Shown: piece by piece, positions 6,428 through 12,511 of the stretch
Numbering within the stretch: position 1 is the stretch's first letter
Layout of the letters: each line of letters opens with the position of its first letter
Assembly: GCA_015478765.1 (NCBI GenBank)
Contig: JADMKR010000233.1
Coordinates: 1 to 12,511 of the forward strand
Reading direction: 5' to 3'
Source: Flavobacterium sp.
GTDB lineage: Bacteria; Bacteroidota; Bacteroidia; Flavobacteriales; Flavobacteriaceae
DNA length: 12,511 bases
Notes under the pieces: model-generated
Databases searched by the model: none
What the model saw: only the letters and a program-made list of their open reading frames with translations
What the model was told of the DNA's origin: nothing
Made by a program: the position numbers and the translations under genes

Positions 6428-7432
6428 TTAGATTTTAATTCGGGTAATAATTTCTTCAAAGCGGGCAACTGTTTGTACCAATGATAATTGCGATTTTCCA
6501 CCGGCGGCATTTATGTGTCCGCCACCGTTGAAATGTTCGCGGGCAAATGCATTGACATCAAAAGCTCCCTGGGAACGAAATGAGATTTTGACAATATTCT
6601 CATCGCTGTTTTCAATGAATATGGCGGCAAATATAATGCCTTTGATGCTTAACCCATAGTTTACAATGCCTTCGGTATCACCTTTAACATAATTGTGCTG
6701 ATCCAATTCCGATTGTGATAAAGTGATATAACTCGTCCTGTATTCGGGAAGTACTTTCATGTTTTGAAGTGCACGACCCAAAAGCAACAGGCTTTCGTAC
6801 GAATTATTGTCGAAAAGCAGATTGTGTATTTCGCCATTCTCAATTCCTTTATCGATCAGGTCGGCAACAACACGGTGGGTGTTACTGGTGGTTGATGGAA
6901 ACCGAAACGAACCCGAATCGGTCACGATTCCGGTATAGATACAACTTGCAATGGTTTTGTCGATAAGTTCGTGCTGGCCAAGTTGTGTTATGAAATTATA
7001 CATCATTTCGCAGGTCGAACCGTAGGCGGTATTCGAATACATATATTTCGCATAATCATCCGGTCGCTGATGATGGTCGATCATAATGAAAACCGCCGGA
7101 CATTTTACGAGTGTATGTTCCATTTCGCCGGTTCGGTGCAAAGCATTGAAATCCAACGTGAAAATAACCTCTGCGTCGAGTAAAATCTGTCCAATCCGAT
7201 CTTTATCTTTTTCGAATATCAGTACTTTTTCCGATGCCGGCAACCACGACAGGAAATCAGGAAATTCATTTGGTGAGATCACCACGGGATCCTGGTCCAT
7301 TCGAAGCAAGAGGTGGTAAAGTGCCAGGGTGGAGCCCATTGCGTCGCCGTCCGGGCTGCGATGCGGAACTATTGCGATGCGTCGCGGGGTGGAAAGCAGC
7401 TCGTTTATAGCTTGTAAGTCTTGTTCATTCAT
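6428..7432 (-). CDS. DHH/DHHA1 phosphoesterase (NrnA-like oligoribonuclease / pAp phosphatase)
   Basis: This 334-residue cytoplasmic protein has the DHH domain (about 15-190) with metal-binding motifs PHRSPDGDAMGS (Asp28, Asp30), TLDFNAL (Asp94) and IDHH (119-121), and a C-terminal DHHA1 domain ending in the substrate-binding GGGHINAAGG (303-312). NrnA-type enzymes degrade nanoRNAs or linear dinucleotides and dephosphorylate 3'-phosphoadenosine 5'-phosphate; which of these applies here cannot be told. All catalytic motifs are present and the length is normal. The frame extends upstream to 7507, but that would overlap crcB and add a tail unlike family members. The ATG at 7432 gives MNEQDLQAI directly before the first helix and leaves a 41-base gap after crcB, so I chose it. 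It lies directly upstream of gldI, a neighbourhood I recall from other flavobacteria. The 41-base gap may hold an internal promoter, but no good consensus is visible. Confidence 0.88.
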   Translation of the reverse strand: MNEQDLQAINELLSTPRRIAIVPHRSPDGDAMGSTLALYHLLLRMDQDPVVISPNEFPDFLSWLPASEKVLIFEKDKDRIGQILLDAEVIFTLDFNALHRTGEMEHTLVKCPAVFIMIDHHQRPDDYAKYMYSNTAYGSTCEMMYNFITQLGQHELIDKTIASCIYTGIVTDSGSFRFPSTTSNTHRVVADLIDKGIENGEIHNLLFDNNSYESLLLLGRALQNMKVLPEYRTSYITLSQSELDQHNYVKGDTEGIVNYGLSIKGIIFAAIFIENSDENIVKISFRSQGAFDVNAFAREHFNGGGHINAAGGKSQLSLVQTVARFEEIITRIKI

Positions 7433-7473
7433 TGCGTGCGAATTTACTATTTTTTGGCAAATCAGCACCCGAT

Positions 7474-7848
7474 TTAATAATTCATTGTGACCGATAGTCC
7501 GCCCCAAACCGCCAATATGCCGCCAAGCACGCTTGCACCGATGTAAACTAGAGCGGTGGGTGTATTTTGGGATGTCAGTAAATTATAATTTTCAACGCCG
7601 AAAGCCGAGAAAGTCGTAAATCCACCGCAGAAGCCGGTTATCAAAAACCATTTGAACCCGTTGCCAAGTTGGTGTTTGTCAAGCAATCCGATCAGCATGC
7701 CTATTAAAAAGCATCCTAACAGGTTAACTGTAAAAGTCGCCAATGGGAAAACGGCGGCAAAGTATTTATTGACCAGCAGGCTCATCAGGTATCGGAAGAC
7801 GCTTCCCAAAGCGCCACCTGCGGCAATTAAAAGTAAAGTGCGAAGCAT
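7474..7848 (-). CDS. crcB: Fluoride efflux channel CrcB (Fluc)
   Basis: This 124-residue inner-membrane protein has four hydrophobic segments and the CrcB/Fluc signatures: GGALGSVFRY near the N-terminus, the TFTVNLLGCFLIG pore segment with its conserved asparagine, and GFCGGFTTFSAF, which holds the phenylalanines lining the fluoride path and the central sodium site. Fluc channels work as antiparallel homodimers that let cytoplasmic fluoride leak out. A single gene fits the homodimeric type. The ATG lies one base after the TGA of the AlkB-like gene, so expression depends on upstream transcription. There is no room for a dedicated fluoride riboswitch in front of it, and I saw none elsewhere in the operon leader, so it is probably not fluoride-induced by that route. 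Confidence 0.93.
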   Translation of the reverse strand: MLRTLLLIAAGGALGSVFRYLMSLLVNKYFAAVFPLATFTVNLLGCFLIGMLIGLLDKHQLGNGFKWFLITGFCGGFTTFSAFGVENYNLLTSQNTPTALVYIGASVLGGILAVWGGLSVTMNY

Positions 7849-7849
7849 A

Positions 7850-8461
7850 TCATAATTTGTTTGGTGGGAAAAAAGTTCGGAATGTCAGATTTATGCGCAT
7901 GCTGTCGATTTTTTTTGATTTCGGCAAACTGTGCAGCCAGTTGGTTTGGGTTTTTCCTTTCATCAAAAGCAGACTTCCACTCTCGAGTAAAATCGGGATT
8001 GTTTCTTTGGTTGATTTATGTTTAAAAACAAATTTTCGGTCGGCCCCCAGGCTGATCGATGCGATTGCCGGCTCCTCACCGAGTGCTTTTTCATTATCGC
8101 TGTGCCAAGAAACGCCTTCGTCGCCATTGTGATACAGGTTCAGCAGGCAGGAATTATAGGTCGATTGGGTGATCTTCTCGATAATAGATTTTAATTGAAG
8201 CAGGTCTGGTGTCCATGGCAGCGCATTTCTGGATGTATTTGAGTAGGAATACGAGTATTCCTGGTCGCCGTACCATGCGATCTTGCGTTTTGTAATGTGA
8301 AGTTTGCCGAAAATCTTCACTTCATCGTTTTTCCATTCAATGTCGTGCAGTAGGCGGCTTTCGAGTTCGCTCGATTCCACTTCGTCGAAAATTCTTCCGT
8401 AGTACAAAGCCTCGCCGTCGCAGGGCAATATGTTGACTGGCAGTGTTTGAAATCTTTCCAT
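7850..8461 (-). CDS. AlkB-like Fe(II)/2-oxoglutarate-dependent dioxygenase
   Basis: This 203-residue protein belongs to the AlkB family, which removes alkyl groups such as 1-methyladenine and 3-methylcytosine from nucleic acids by oxidation. The signatures are all present: LNLYHNGDEGVSWHSD with iron ligands His120 and Asp122, SISLGADRKFVFKHK, the third ligand His177 in WLHSLPK, and the RINLTFR 2-oxoglutarate motif (Arg189, Asn191, Arg195). The N-terminal part holds the nucleotide-recognition lid with WYGDQEYSYS. The protein is closer to the short AlkB homologues (about 200 residues) than to E. coli AlkB (216). It is cytoplasmic and probably a repair demethylase; RNA substrates are possible. 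It is the first gene of the minus-strand cluster, divergent from guaA, and its upstream region contains a GC-rich repeat. The start gives MERFQTLP; no convincing promoter element is visible just ahead of it. Confidence 0.92.
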   Translation of the reverse strand: MERFQTLPVNILPCDGEALYYGRIFDEVESSELESRLLHDIEWKNDEVKIFGKLHITKRKIAWYGDQEYSYSYSNTSRNALPWTPDLLQLKSIIEKITQSTYNSCLLNLYHNGDEGVSWHSDNEKALGEEPAIASISLGADRKFVFKHKSTKETIPILLESGSLLLMKGKTQTNWLHSLPKSKKIDSMRINLTFRTFFPPNKL

Positions 8462-8479
8462 AGACGAATATTGATCGAT

Positions 8480-8560
8480 GGCCGCGTCAGGGATGGGAGT
8501 GCAAATCCTGCTGCCGCAGGCGCAGGTTGCAACGTACAGCCCGGCCGTAGGCGACGCCCA
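8480..8560 (+). repeat. Second GC-rich intergenic repeat with central hairpin
   Basis: Between the divergent AlkB-like gene and guaA is a GC-rich block that contrasts sharply with the AT-rich sequence from 8581 on. It begins GGCCGCGTCAGGGAT and ends AGCCCGGCCGTAGGCGACGCCC, with an imperfect hairpin in the centre: CCTGC (8507-8511) pairs with GCAGG (8522-8526) and GCC (8513-8515) with GGC (8519-8521), loop GCA. From memory, similar elements (a conserved CGTCAGGGAT start, variable stem, AGCCCGGCC...CGCCC end) are scattered through Flavobacterium genomes. Its core TGCCGCAGGC is also the core of the repeat at 2338-2402 read on the minus strand. It lies in the upstream region of the AlkB-like gene and would be transcribed if the promoter is farther upstream. 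Function is unknown. Confidence 0.55.
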
Positions 8561-8605
8561 CCAACTGCAGCCGGGTGTGAAACGAAGGTATTATTTAATG
8601 ATTAT

Positions 8606-8630
8606 ATAGCCAATTTTACAGGCTATTTTT
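8606..8630 (+). other. Small hairpin followed by T-run upstream of guaA
   Basis: ATAGCC (8606-8611) can pair with GGCTAT (8621-8626) around a nine-base loop, followed by TTTT. This resembles a weak terminator on the plus strand, but no plus-strand gene ends here, and the likely guaA promoter lies downstream of it. It could insulate guaA from stray transcription or mean nothing. The rest of 8561-8662 is AT-rich with no other feature seen. Confidence 0.2.
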
Positions 8631-8662
8631 AGCGTCCTATTTTTTAATCTGAAAATTAAAAG

Positions 8663-8670
8663 TATTTTTG
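8663..8670 (+). promoter_or_regulatory. Putative -7 promoter element of guaA (TATTTTTG)
   Basis: TATTTTTG is a full match to TAnnTTTG and ends only three bases before the ATG at 8674. If used, transcription would begin within a few bases of the start codon, giving an almost or fully leaderless mRNA. The last three bases of the element (TTG) are themselves an in-frame possible start codon. A T-rich stretch at 8639-8645 is at roughly the distance of a -33 element but is not a good TTTG match. Confidence 0.5.
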
Positions 8671-8673
8671 CAC

Positions 8674-10203
8674 ATGCAACACAACGTACTAATTTTAGAC
8701 TTCGGATCGCAATACACACAACTGATTGCGAGACGGGTTCGGGAGCTGAATATCTTTTGCGAAATCTTCCCTTACAACCGCATTCCTGCAGATTTATCGA
8801 GTTACAAAGCCGTGATATTATCGGGCAGCCCTTTTTCGGTTCGAGCTGAAAATGCGCCGCACCCCGACTTGTCACAAATACGTGGGAAACTCCCGCTTTT
8901 GGCGGTTTGTTATGGCGCTCAGTATCTTGCGCACTTTTTTGGTGGCGAGGTTGCGCCATCGACCATTCGCGAATACGGACGCGCCCGTTTGTCGTATGTG
9001 AAGGAAGGTGAAAATTTCTTCGCGGGGATCCAGTTGGATTCCCAGGTGTGGATGTCACACAGCGACACTATAAAATCCTTGCCGCAGAATGCCGTTCGCC
9101 TTGCCAGCACGCATGATGTAGAGAATGCTGCCTACCGAATTGAAGGTGAGCAAACCTACGCAATTCAGTTTCACCCCGAGGTTTATCACAGTACCGATGG
9201 CAAGCAATTGCTTGAGAATTTCCTGGTGCGCATCGCTGAAGTGCCGCAAAATTTCACGCCAAATGCTTTTGTAGAGGAAATGGTGGCAGAACTTAAAGAA
9301 AAAGTCGGTGACGACAAAGTGGTGTTGGGCTTGTCGGGCGGCGTTGATTCGACCGTAGCCGCAGTTTTATTGCATCAGGCAATCGGTAAAAATTTGTATT
9401 GCATATTTGTCAACAACGGATTGTTGCGAAAGAATGAGTTTGAAAATGTATTGCATCAGTATAAAGACATGGGACTCAACGTTCACGGTGTCGATGCAAC
9501 CGAGCGGTTTATGACGGCCCTGCAAGGAGTCTCCGAACCGGAATTAAAAAGGAAGGCCATTGGCCGGGTTTTTATTGAAGTTTTTGATGATGAAGCGCAT
9601 CGGATCGAAGATGTAAAATGGCTTGCACAGGGAACGATTTATCCGGATGTTATTGAATCGGTGTCGGTTAACGGACCATCGGCCACTATAAAATCGCATC
9701 ATAATGTAGGTGGCTTGCCAGATTTTATGAAGTTGAAAATCGTAGAACCGCTGCGGATGTTATTTAAGGACGAGGTGAGACGCGTAGGAGCAACATTGGG
9801 AATCGATCCCGAGTTGTTGGGACGCCACCCATTTCCCGGTCCCGGATTGTCTATCAGGATATTAGGTGATATAACTTTGGAAAAAGTTCGTATATTGCAG
9901 GACGTTGATGCGGTTTTTATAGACGGATTGAAATCTTGGGGATTATACGATAAAGTGTGGCAGGCGGGCGCGATTCTATTGCCGGTGAACAGTGTTGGGG
10001 TAATGGGCGACGAACGGACATACGAAAAAGTCGTGGCGCTGCGCGCGGTGGAGTCAACTGATGGTATGACGGCCGACTGGGTTCATTTGCCATACGATTT
10101 CCTGATGAAGATATCCAATGAAATTATAAATAAAGTTCACGGGGTCAACCGTGTAGTATATGACATTAGTTCCAAACCGCCAGCAACGATCGAATGGGAA
10201 TAA
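8674..10203 (+). CDS. guaA: GMP synthase (glutamine-hydrolysing)
   Basis: This 509-residue cytoplasmic enzyme converts XMP to GMP with ATP and glutamine, the last step of guanine nucleotide synthesis. The N-terminal class I glutamine amidotransferase domain (about 1-190) has the LDFGSQYTQLIARRVRE opening, nucleophile Cys79 in AVCYGAQ, and His167 and Glu169 in QFHPEV. The ATP-pyrophosphatase domain has the SGGVDS P-loop (221-226), then VNGPSATIKSHHNVGGLP and GRHPFPGPGLSIRILG (from about 383). The C-terminal dimerisation domain ends in the canonical KPPATIEWE. Minor variations from common family patterns are GSPFSV for GGPxSV and MSHSD for MSHGD; both seem conservative. I place the start at ATG 8674 (MQHNVLILDFGSQ) rather than the TTG at 8668, because that TTG belongs to the likely promoter element. 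It is divergent from the AlkB-like gene; a LysM gene follows 15 bases after its stop and may be co-transcribed. Confidence 0.97.
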   Translation: MQHNVLILDFGSQYTQLIARRVRELNIFCEIFPYNRIPADLSSYKAVILSGSPFSVRAENAPHPDLSQIRGKLPLLAVCYGAQYLAHFFGGEVAPSTIREYGRARLSYVKEGENFFAGIQLDSQVWMSHSDTIKSLPQNAVRLASTHDVENAAYRIEGEQTYAIQFHPEVYHSTDGKQLLENFLVRIAEVPQNFTPNAFVEEMVAELKEKVGDDKVVLGLSGGVDSTVAAVLLHQAIGKNLYCIFVNNGLLRKNEFENVLHQYKDMGLNVHGVDATERFMTALQGVSEPELKRKAIGRVFIEVFDDEAHRIEDVKWLAQGTIYPDVIESVSVNGPSATIKSHHNVGGLPDFMKLKIVEPLRMLFKDEVRRVGATLGIDPELLGRHPFPGPGLSIRILGDITLEKVRILQDVDAVFIDGLKSWGLYDKVWQAGAILLPVNSVGVMGDERTYEKVVALRAVESTDGMTADWVHLPYDFLMKISNEIINKVHGVNRVVYDISSKPPATIEWE

Positions 10204-10218
10204 TTAAATTGCTCAAAG

Positions 10219-10713
10219 ATGAAAACAGCGTTGTCTTTTTTGTTTTCGGTAGGTTTTTTTGGAATAGTTACAGGCCAGAATAATAATAATCCGGATTTCG
10301 AGATTATAAACCATCACGTCATGCAGGGCGAAACGGTACGAATGATATCGTTGAAATATCTGGTAACACCTTCCGATATTTATAAATACAACAAATTTGC
10401 AATCGACGGAATCAGGCAGGGGATGACGCTTCAGATTCCTGTAAAGCGCAAAGCTCCTAAAGCTGATGTTCAAGAAAAGCTATCGGATGATGGGGACGGA
10501 ACATTAGAATCCAGCAGCGCTTCTGAATCAGATACAGGCACGGCAAAGGTTTCCGGCGAAATCATCGAACACAGGGTCGAGGCCAAAGAAACACTATACA
10601 GTATTTCGCGAAAGTATAATATTCCGGTGGATATTATAAAGCAGCAAAACGACGAATTACTGGCACATGGTTTGAAAGCCGGCCAGGTAATTAGAATTAA
10701 GCCAAATAATTAA
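10219..10713 (+). CDS. Secreted protein with two LysM domains
   Basis: This 164-residue protein has an N-terminal signal peptide (about 1-19) and two LysM domains, at about 31-75 (HHVMQGETVRMISLKYLVT...GMTLQIP) and 117-161 (HRVEAKETLYSISRKYNIP...GQVIRIK). LysM binds N-acetylglucosamine polymers such as peptidoglycan. The 40-residue linker (76-113) is rich in Ser, Asp, Glu and Lys and probably disordered. There is no catalytic domain, so it may serve as a wall-binding scaffold or adaptor in the periplasm. Its start is 15 bases after the guaA stop and no promoter is evident, so it is likely read through from guaA. The next gene also begins with LysM domains in a similar style (each domain starts with a KETLYS- or KETLFS-like segment), which suggests local duplication. 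The specific role is unknown. Confidence 0.85.
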   Translation: MKTALSFLFSVGFFGIVTGQNNNNPDFEIINHHVMQGETVRMISLKYLVTPSDIYKYNKFAIDGIRQGMTLQIPVKRKAPKADVQEKLSDDGDGTLESSSASESDTGTAKVSGEIIEHRVEAKETLYSISRKYNIPVDIIKQQNDELLAHGLKAGQVIRIKPNN

Positions 10714-10715
10714 TT

Positions 10716-10723
10716 TATCTTTG
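10716..10723 (+). promoter_or_regulatory. Putative -7 promoter element (TATCTTTG)
   Basis: TATCTTTG is a full match to TAnnTTTG. It lies in the 31-base gap between the two LysM genes and ends 21 bases before the ATG at 10745, giving a leader of about 15 bases. No TTG is seen at -33 spacing. It may give the large LysM gene its own promoter. Confidence 0.45.
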
Positions 10724-10744
10724 TCTTAAGCTAAATATCCCCTT

Positions 10745-12511
10745 ATGAAGCATTTTCTCTTCGTTTTTGCCGCTGTTCTCATTTTTACCGGCGCTTTACA
10801 GGCGCAGGATCAATATGTGAAACATAAAGTGGCCAAATCTGAAACGGTCACTCAGATTGCCCAAAAATATAAAGTTACCCCCTTCGATATTTACAGACTG
10901 AATCCTGACGCGCGATCAGGAGTCCGCGAAGACGATATTATTCTGATAGCATCGCCAAGTGTAACCAAATCGACTACGACCACCACAACTCCGGGCCGTG
11001 AGCGGATGCATGTTGTCCAGCCTAAGGAAACCCTGTTTAGTATTGCTCGCGACTACAATGTATCGGTAAATGATTTGCGAAATGCCAATCCTACTATTGT
11101 TGGCGACTCATTGAAAAGCGGTGAATCGATTACCGTACCTTCCAATACATCCACCGTGGCGACCCGGACAGTGACATCTGCCGGCAACAGCAATTCAGCG
11201 GTTGTTTATCACGTGGTAGAACCCGGTCAGACAAAATATTCGATAGCAAAGAAGTACGGGATAACCGTGGCCGACCTGGAGCGCCAAAATCCGTCGATTG
11301 TGGATAATTTGCCTTCGGGCTACAAACTTACGATTTCCGGTTCTGCAGCCATTGCAGAAAAACCGAAGCCCGCGATTTACGAAATTCCCAAAACTTCGGA
11401 TGTACAAACCGAACGGTTTAAAACAATCTTAAAAACTCCGTACGCCAATTACGAAGTAAAGCCGAAAGAAACGCTTTATAGCTTGTCGCAAATGTTCAAC
11501 CTGAGTCAGACGGAACTTATCGAACTGAACCCGACCCTTCGTGACGGTGTGAAAATCGGTATGATATTAAAAGTTCCCGGGCTGGGCTCGATGGTTATGG
11601 CTCCCCGCAAAGACTTCAAAGATCTGCTCCTCACTGCAAATACTGTAGAAAAGAAAGAACTTGTTCTGTTGTTGCCTTTCAATGCGTCAAAGATTAAATT
11701 GGACTCGCTCAATTCGGTCGCTAACCGACTGAAATCGGATGCATTCCTGAATATGACACTCGACTTTTATTCGGGCGCGCTAATGGCGATTGATTCTGCG
11801 AAAGCATTGTCGCTGAATGTAAATGTTCGAATTTTCGACTCGGAGGAAAACAGGTCGTCGTCCAATGTGGAAAATTTGATACGCAATAACAATATTCGAT
11901 CTGCCGACGCCGTGATTGGGCCATTCTACCAACAACATCTGGAGAAAGCCGCGGCCCTGTTGCAAAATGACAGCATACCGGTAATCTCGCCGCTGTCGAA
12001 AGAAACCGGAAAACCTTATCCCAATTTGTTCCAGGCGATGCCGCCGGGCGAAGCTACAAAAAGCGCGTTGCTGAACTATATGCTTTCCAAAAATGGCAAC
12101 ATCATCATGATAAGCGATCCTAAAAAGCAGGCTAATCGTGACTTTGTGAAAAGCAATTACCCGCAGATCCGATTCGCCGAACTCAACGAAAATGACGGTC
12201 TTGTTGCCGAAAGTTTGAGAAAGCAACTGGTGCCGGGGCGTAAGAATTATGTGATCCTTGATTCTGAGCGAACAGGCATGATACTATCAGCCACTAATGT
12301 CCTGCTGAATGAAATGGGCAAGCATGATATCCAACTCGCTATTCTGGAACCAAACGAAACTTTAAATTTTGAGGAAATTTCCATGAAGCGGCTAACGGTT
12401 CTGAAAATGCTTTATCCGTCACTAATCAGGCAGAATACCAGCGAAGCTGCACTGGCGTTTGACAGAAATTACAAAAAGAAGAACAACGCATCGCCAAATG
12501 CCTATGCCACC
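10745..12511 (+). CDS. LysM-repeat protein with type 1 periplasmic-binding-protein-like domain (3' end outside window)
   Basis: The frame is open from ATG 10745 to the window edge: 589 codons without a stop. A signal peptide (about 1-20, ending LQA before QD) exports the protein. Four LysM domains follow at about 24-67, 88-132, 154-199 and 235-279, the last three with the KETLFS, GQTKYS and KETLYS openings; a Ser/Thr-rich linker (TKSTTTTTT) separates the first two. From about residue 303 the sequence becomes a type 1 periplasmic-binding fold: the KELVLLLPF first strand, a DFYSGALMAID helix, VNVRIFDSEEN, ADAVIGPFYQQHLEKAA, IPVISPLSKE and later NIIMISDP and NYVILDSER. This fold is used by amino-acid-binding proteins and, without transport, by LpoA, the outer-membrane activator of penicillin-binding protein 1A. 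No transporter genes are nearby and the LysM array points to peptidoglycan, so an LpoA-like regulatory or sensing role is a reasonable guess rather than ABC transport. No lipobox is present. Confidence 0.88.
   Translation, partial: MKHFLFVFAAVLIFTGALQAQDQYVKHKVAKSETVTQIAQKYKVTPFDIYRLNPDARSGVREDDIILIASPSVTKSTTTTTTPGRERMHVVQPKETLFSIARDYNVSVNDLRNANPTIVGDSLKSGESITVPSNTSTVATRTVTSAGNSNSAVVYHVVEPGQTKYSIAKKYGITVADLERQNPSIVDNLPSGYKLTISGSAAIAEKPKPAIYEIPKTSDVQTERFKTILKTPYANYEVKPKETLYSLSQMFNLSQTELIELNPTLRDGVKIGMILKVPGLGSMVMAPRKDFKDLLLTANTVEKKELVLLLPFNASKIKLDSLNSVANRLKSDAFLNMTLDFYSGALMAIDSAKALSLNVNVRIFDSEENRSSSNVENLIRNNNIRSADAVIGPFYQQHLEKAAALLQNDSIPVISPLSKETGKPYPNLFQAMPPGEATKSALLNYMLSKNGNIIMISDPKKQANRDFVKSNYPQIRFAELNENDGLVAESLRKQLVPGRKNYVILDSERTGMILSATNVLLNEMGKHDIQLAILEPNETLNFEEISMKRLTVLKMLYPSLIRQNTSEAALAFDRNYKKKNNASPNAYAT

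Noticed and set aside
7433..7507. Upstream start of the DHH phosphoesterase at 7507
   Set aside because: It would overlap crcB and add 25 residues not expected in the family; ATG 7432 fits the domain start and the spacing.
8668..8673. TTG start adding Met-His to GuaA
   Set aside because: The TTG is the end of a TAnnTTTG promoter match, and ATG 8674 gives the MQHNVLILDFGSQ N-terminus expected for the family.
7849..8673. Fluoride riboswitch controlling crcB
   Set aside because: crcB starts one base after the AlkB-like gene, and I found no riboswitch-like fold or conserved core in the operon leader.
11780..12226. Long open frame (148 codons) on the minus strand inside the LysM/binding-protein gene
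   Set aside because: It is antisense to a clear coding frame, has no recognisable domain and an ordinary shadow-frame composition.
1..12511. CRISPR arrays, tRNAs, transposases, phage or toxin-antitoxin genes
   Set aside because: No spaced direct repeats, cloverleaf-like sequences or matching proteins were seen on either strand.

Overview
The window reads as chromosomal DNA from a member of the Flavobacteriaceae, most likely Flavobacterium or a close relative. The evidence is a gldI gliding-motility lipoprotein gene, the long Bacteroidota form of the AIR synthase (PurM) protein, TAnnTTTG-type promoter elements with very short leaders, and GC-rich intergenic repeats of a kind I recall from Flavobacterium genomes. 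The base composition looks more balanced than in the most AT-rich flavobacteria. There is no sign of a phage, insertion sequence, CRISPR array or tRNA. Most of the window is core genome.

Layout. From 1 to 1084 (+) lie two tandem, related OmpA-like genes, the first cut by the window edge. From 1160 to 3516 (+) come the AIR synthase gene, an intergenic repeat, a GNAT acetyltransferase and a small unrecognised protein that appears to have lost its last 20 residues to an in-frame stop codon. A strong hairpin at 3519-3550 separates this group from a long minus-strand cluster. The cluster, read from 8461 down to 3552, encodes an AlkB-like dioxygenase, CrcB fluoride channel, DHH/DHHA1 phosphoesterase, GldI (FKBP lipoprotein), a cyclophilin-FKBP fusion lipoprotein and a second, secreted cyclophilin-FKBP fusion. 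Gaps are 0 to 41 bases, so it is probably one operon or two overlapping ones. After a 212-base divergent region holding a second repeat, guaA (GMP synthase) runs on the plus strand, followed by two LysM proteins. The second carries four LysM domains plus a type 1 periplasmic-binding-protein-like domain and runs off the right edge.

How the genes fit together. Two purine biosynthesis genes (AIR synthase, guaA) lie in the same window but are not an operon. The dominant theme is the cell envelope: OmpA-like and LysM proteins that probably contact peptidoglycan, and three consecutive exported prolyl isomerases, one of them GldI. This suggests a local folding module for outer-membrane and surface proteins, perhaps including gliding/type IX secretion components.

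The points most worth a second look are the in-frame stop at 3451, the two intergenic repeats that share a hairpin core, the replacement of the usual aspartate by a Cys-Cys pair in the OmpA-like domains, the triple isomerase cluster, the LysM/binding-protein fusion, and promoter elements so close to start codons that some transcripts may be almost leaderless. I did not find a clearly new biological system.
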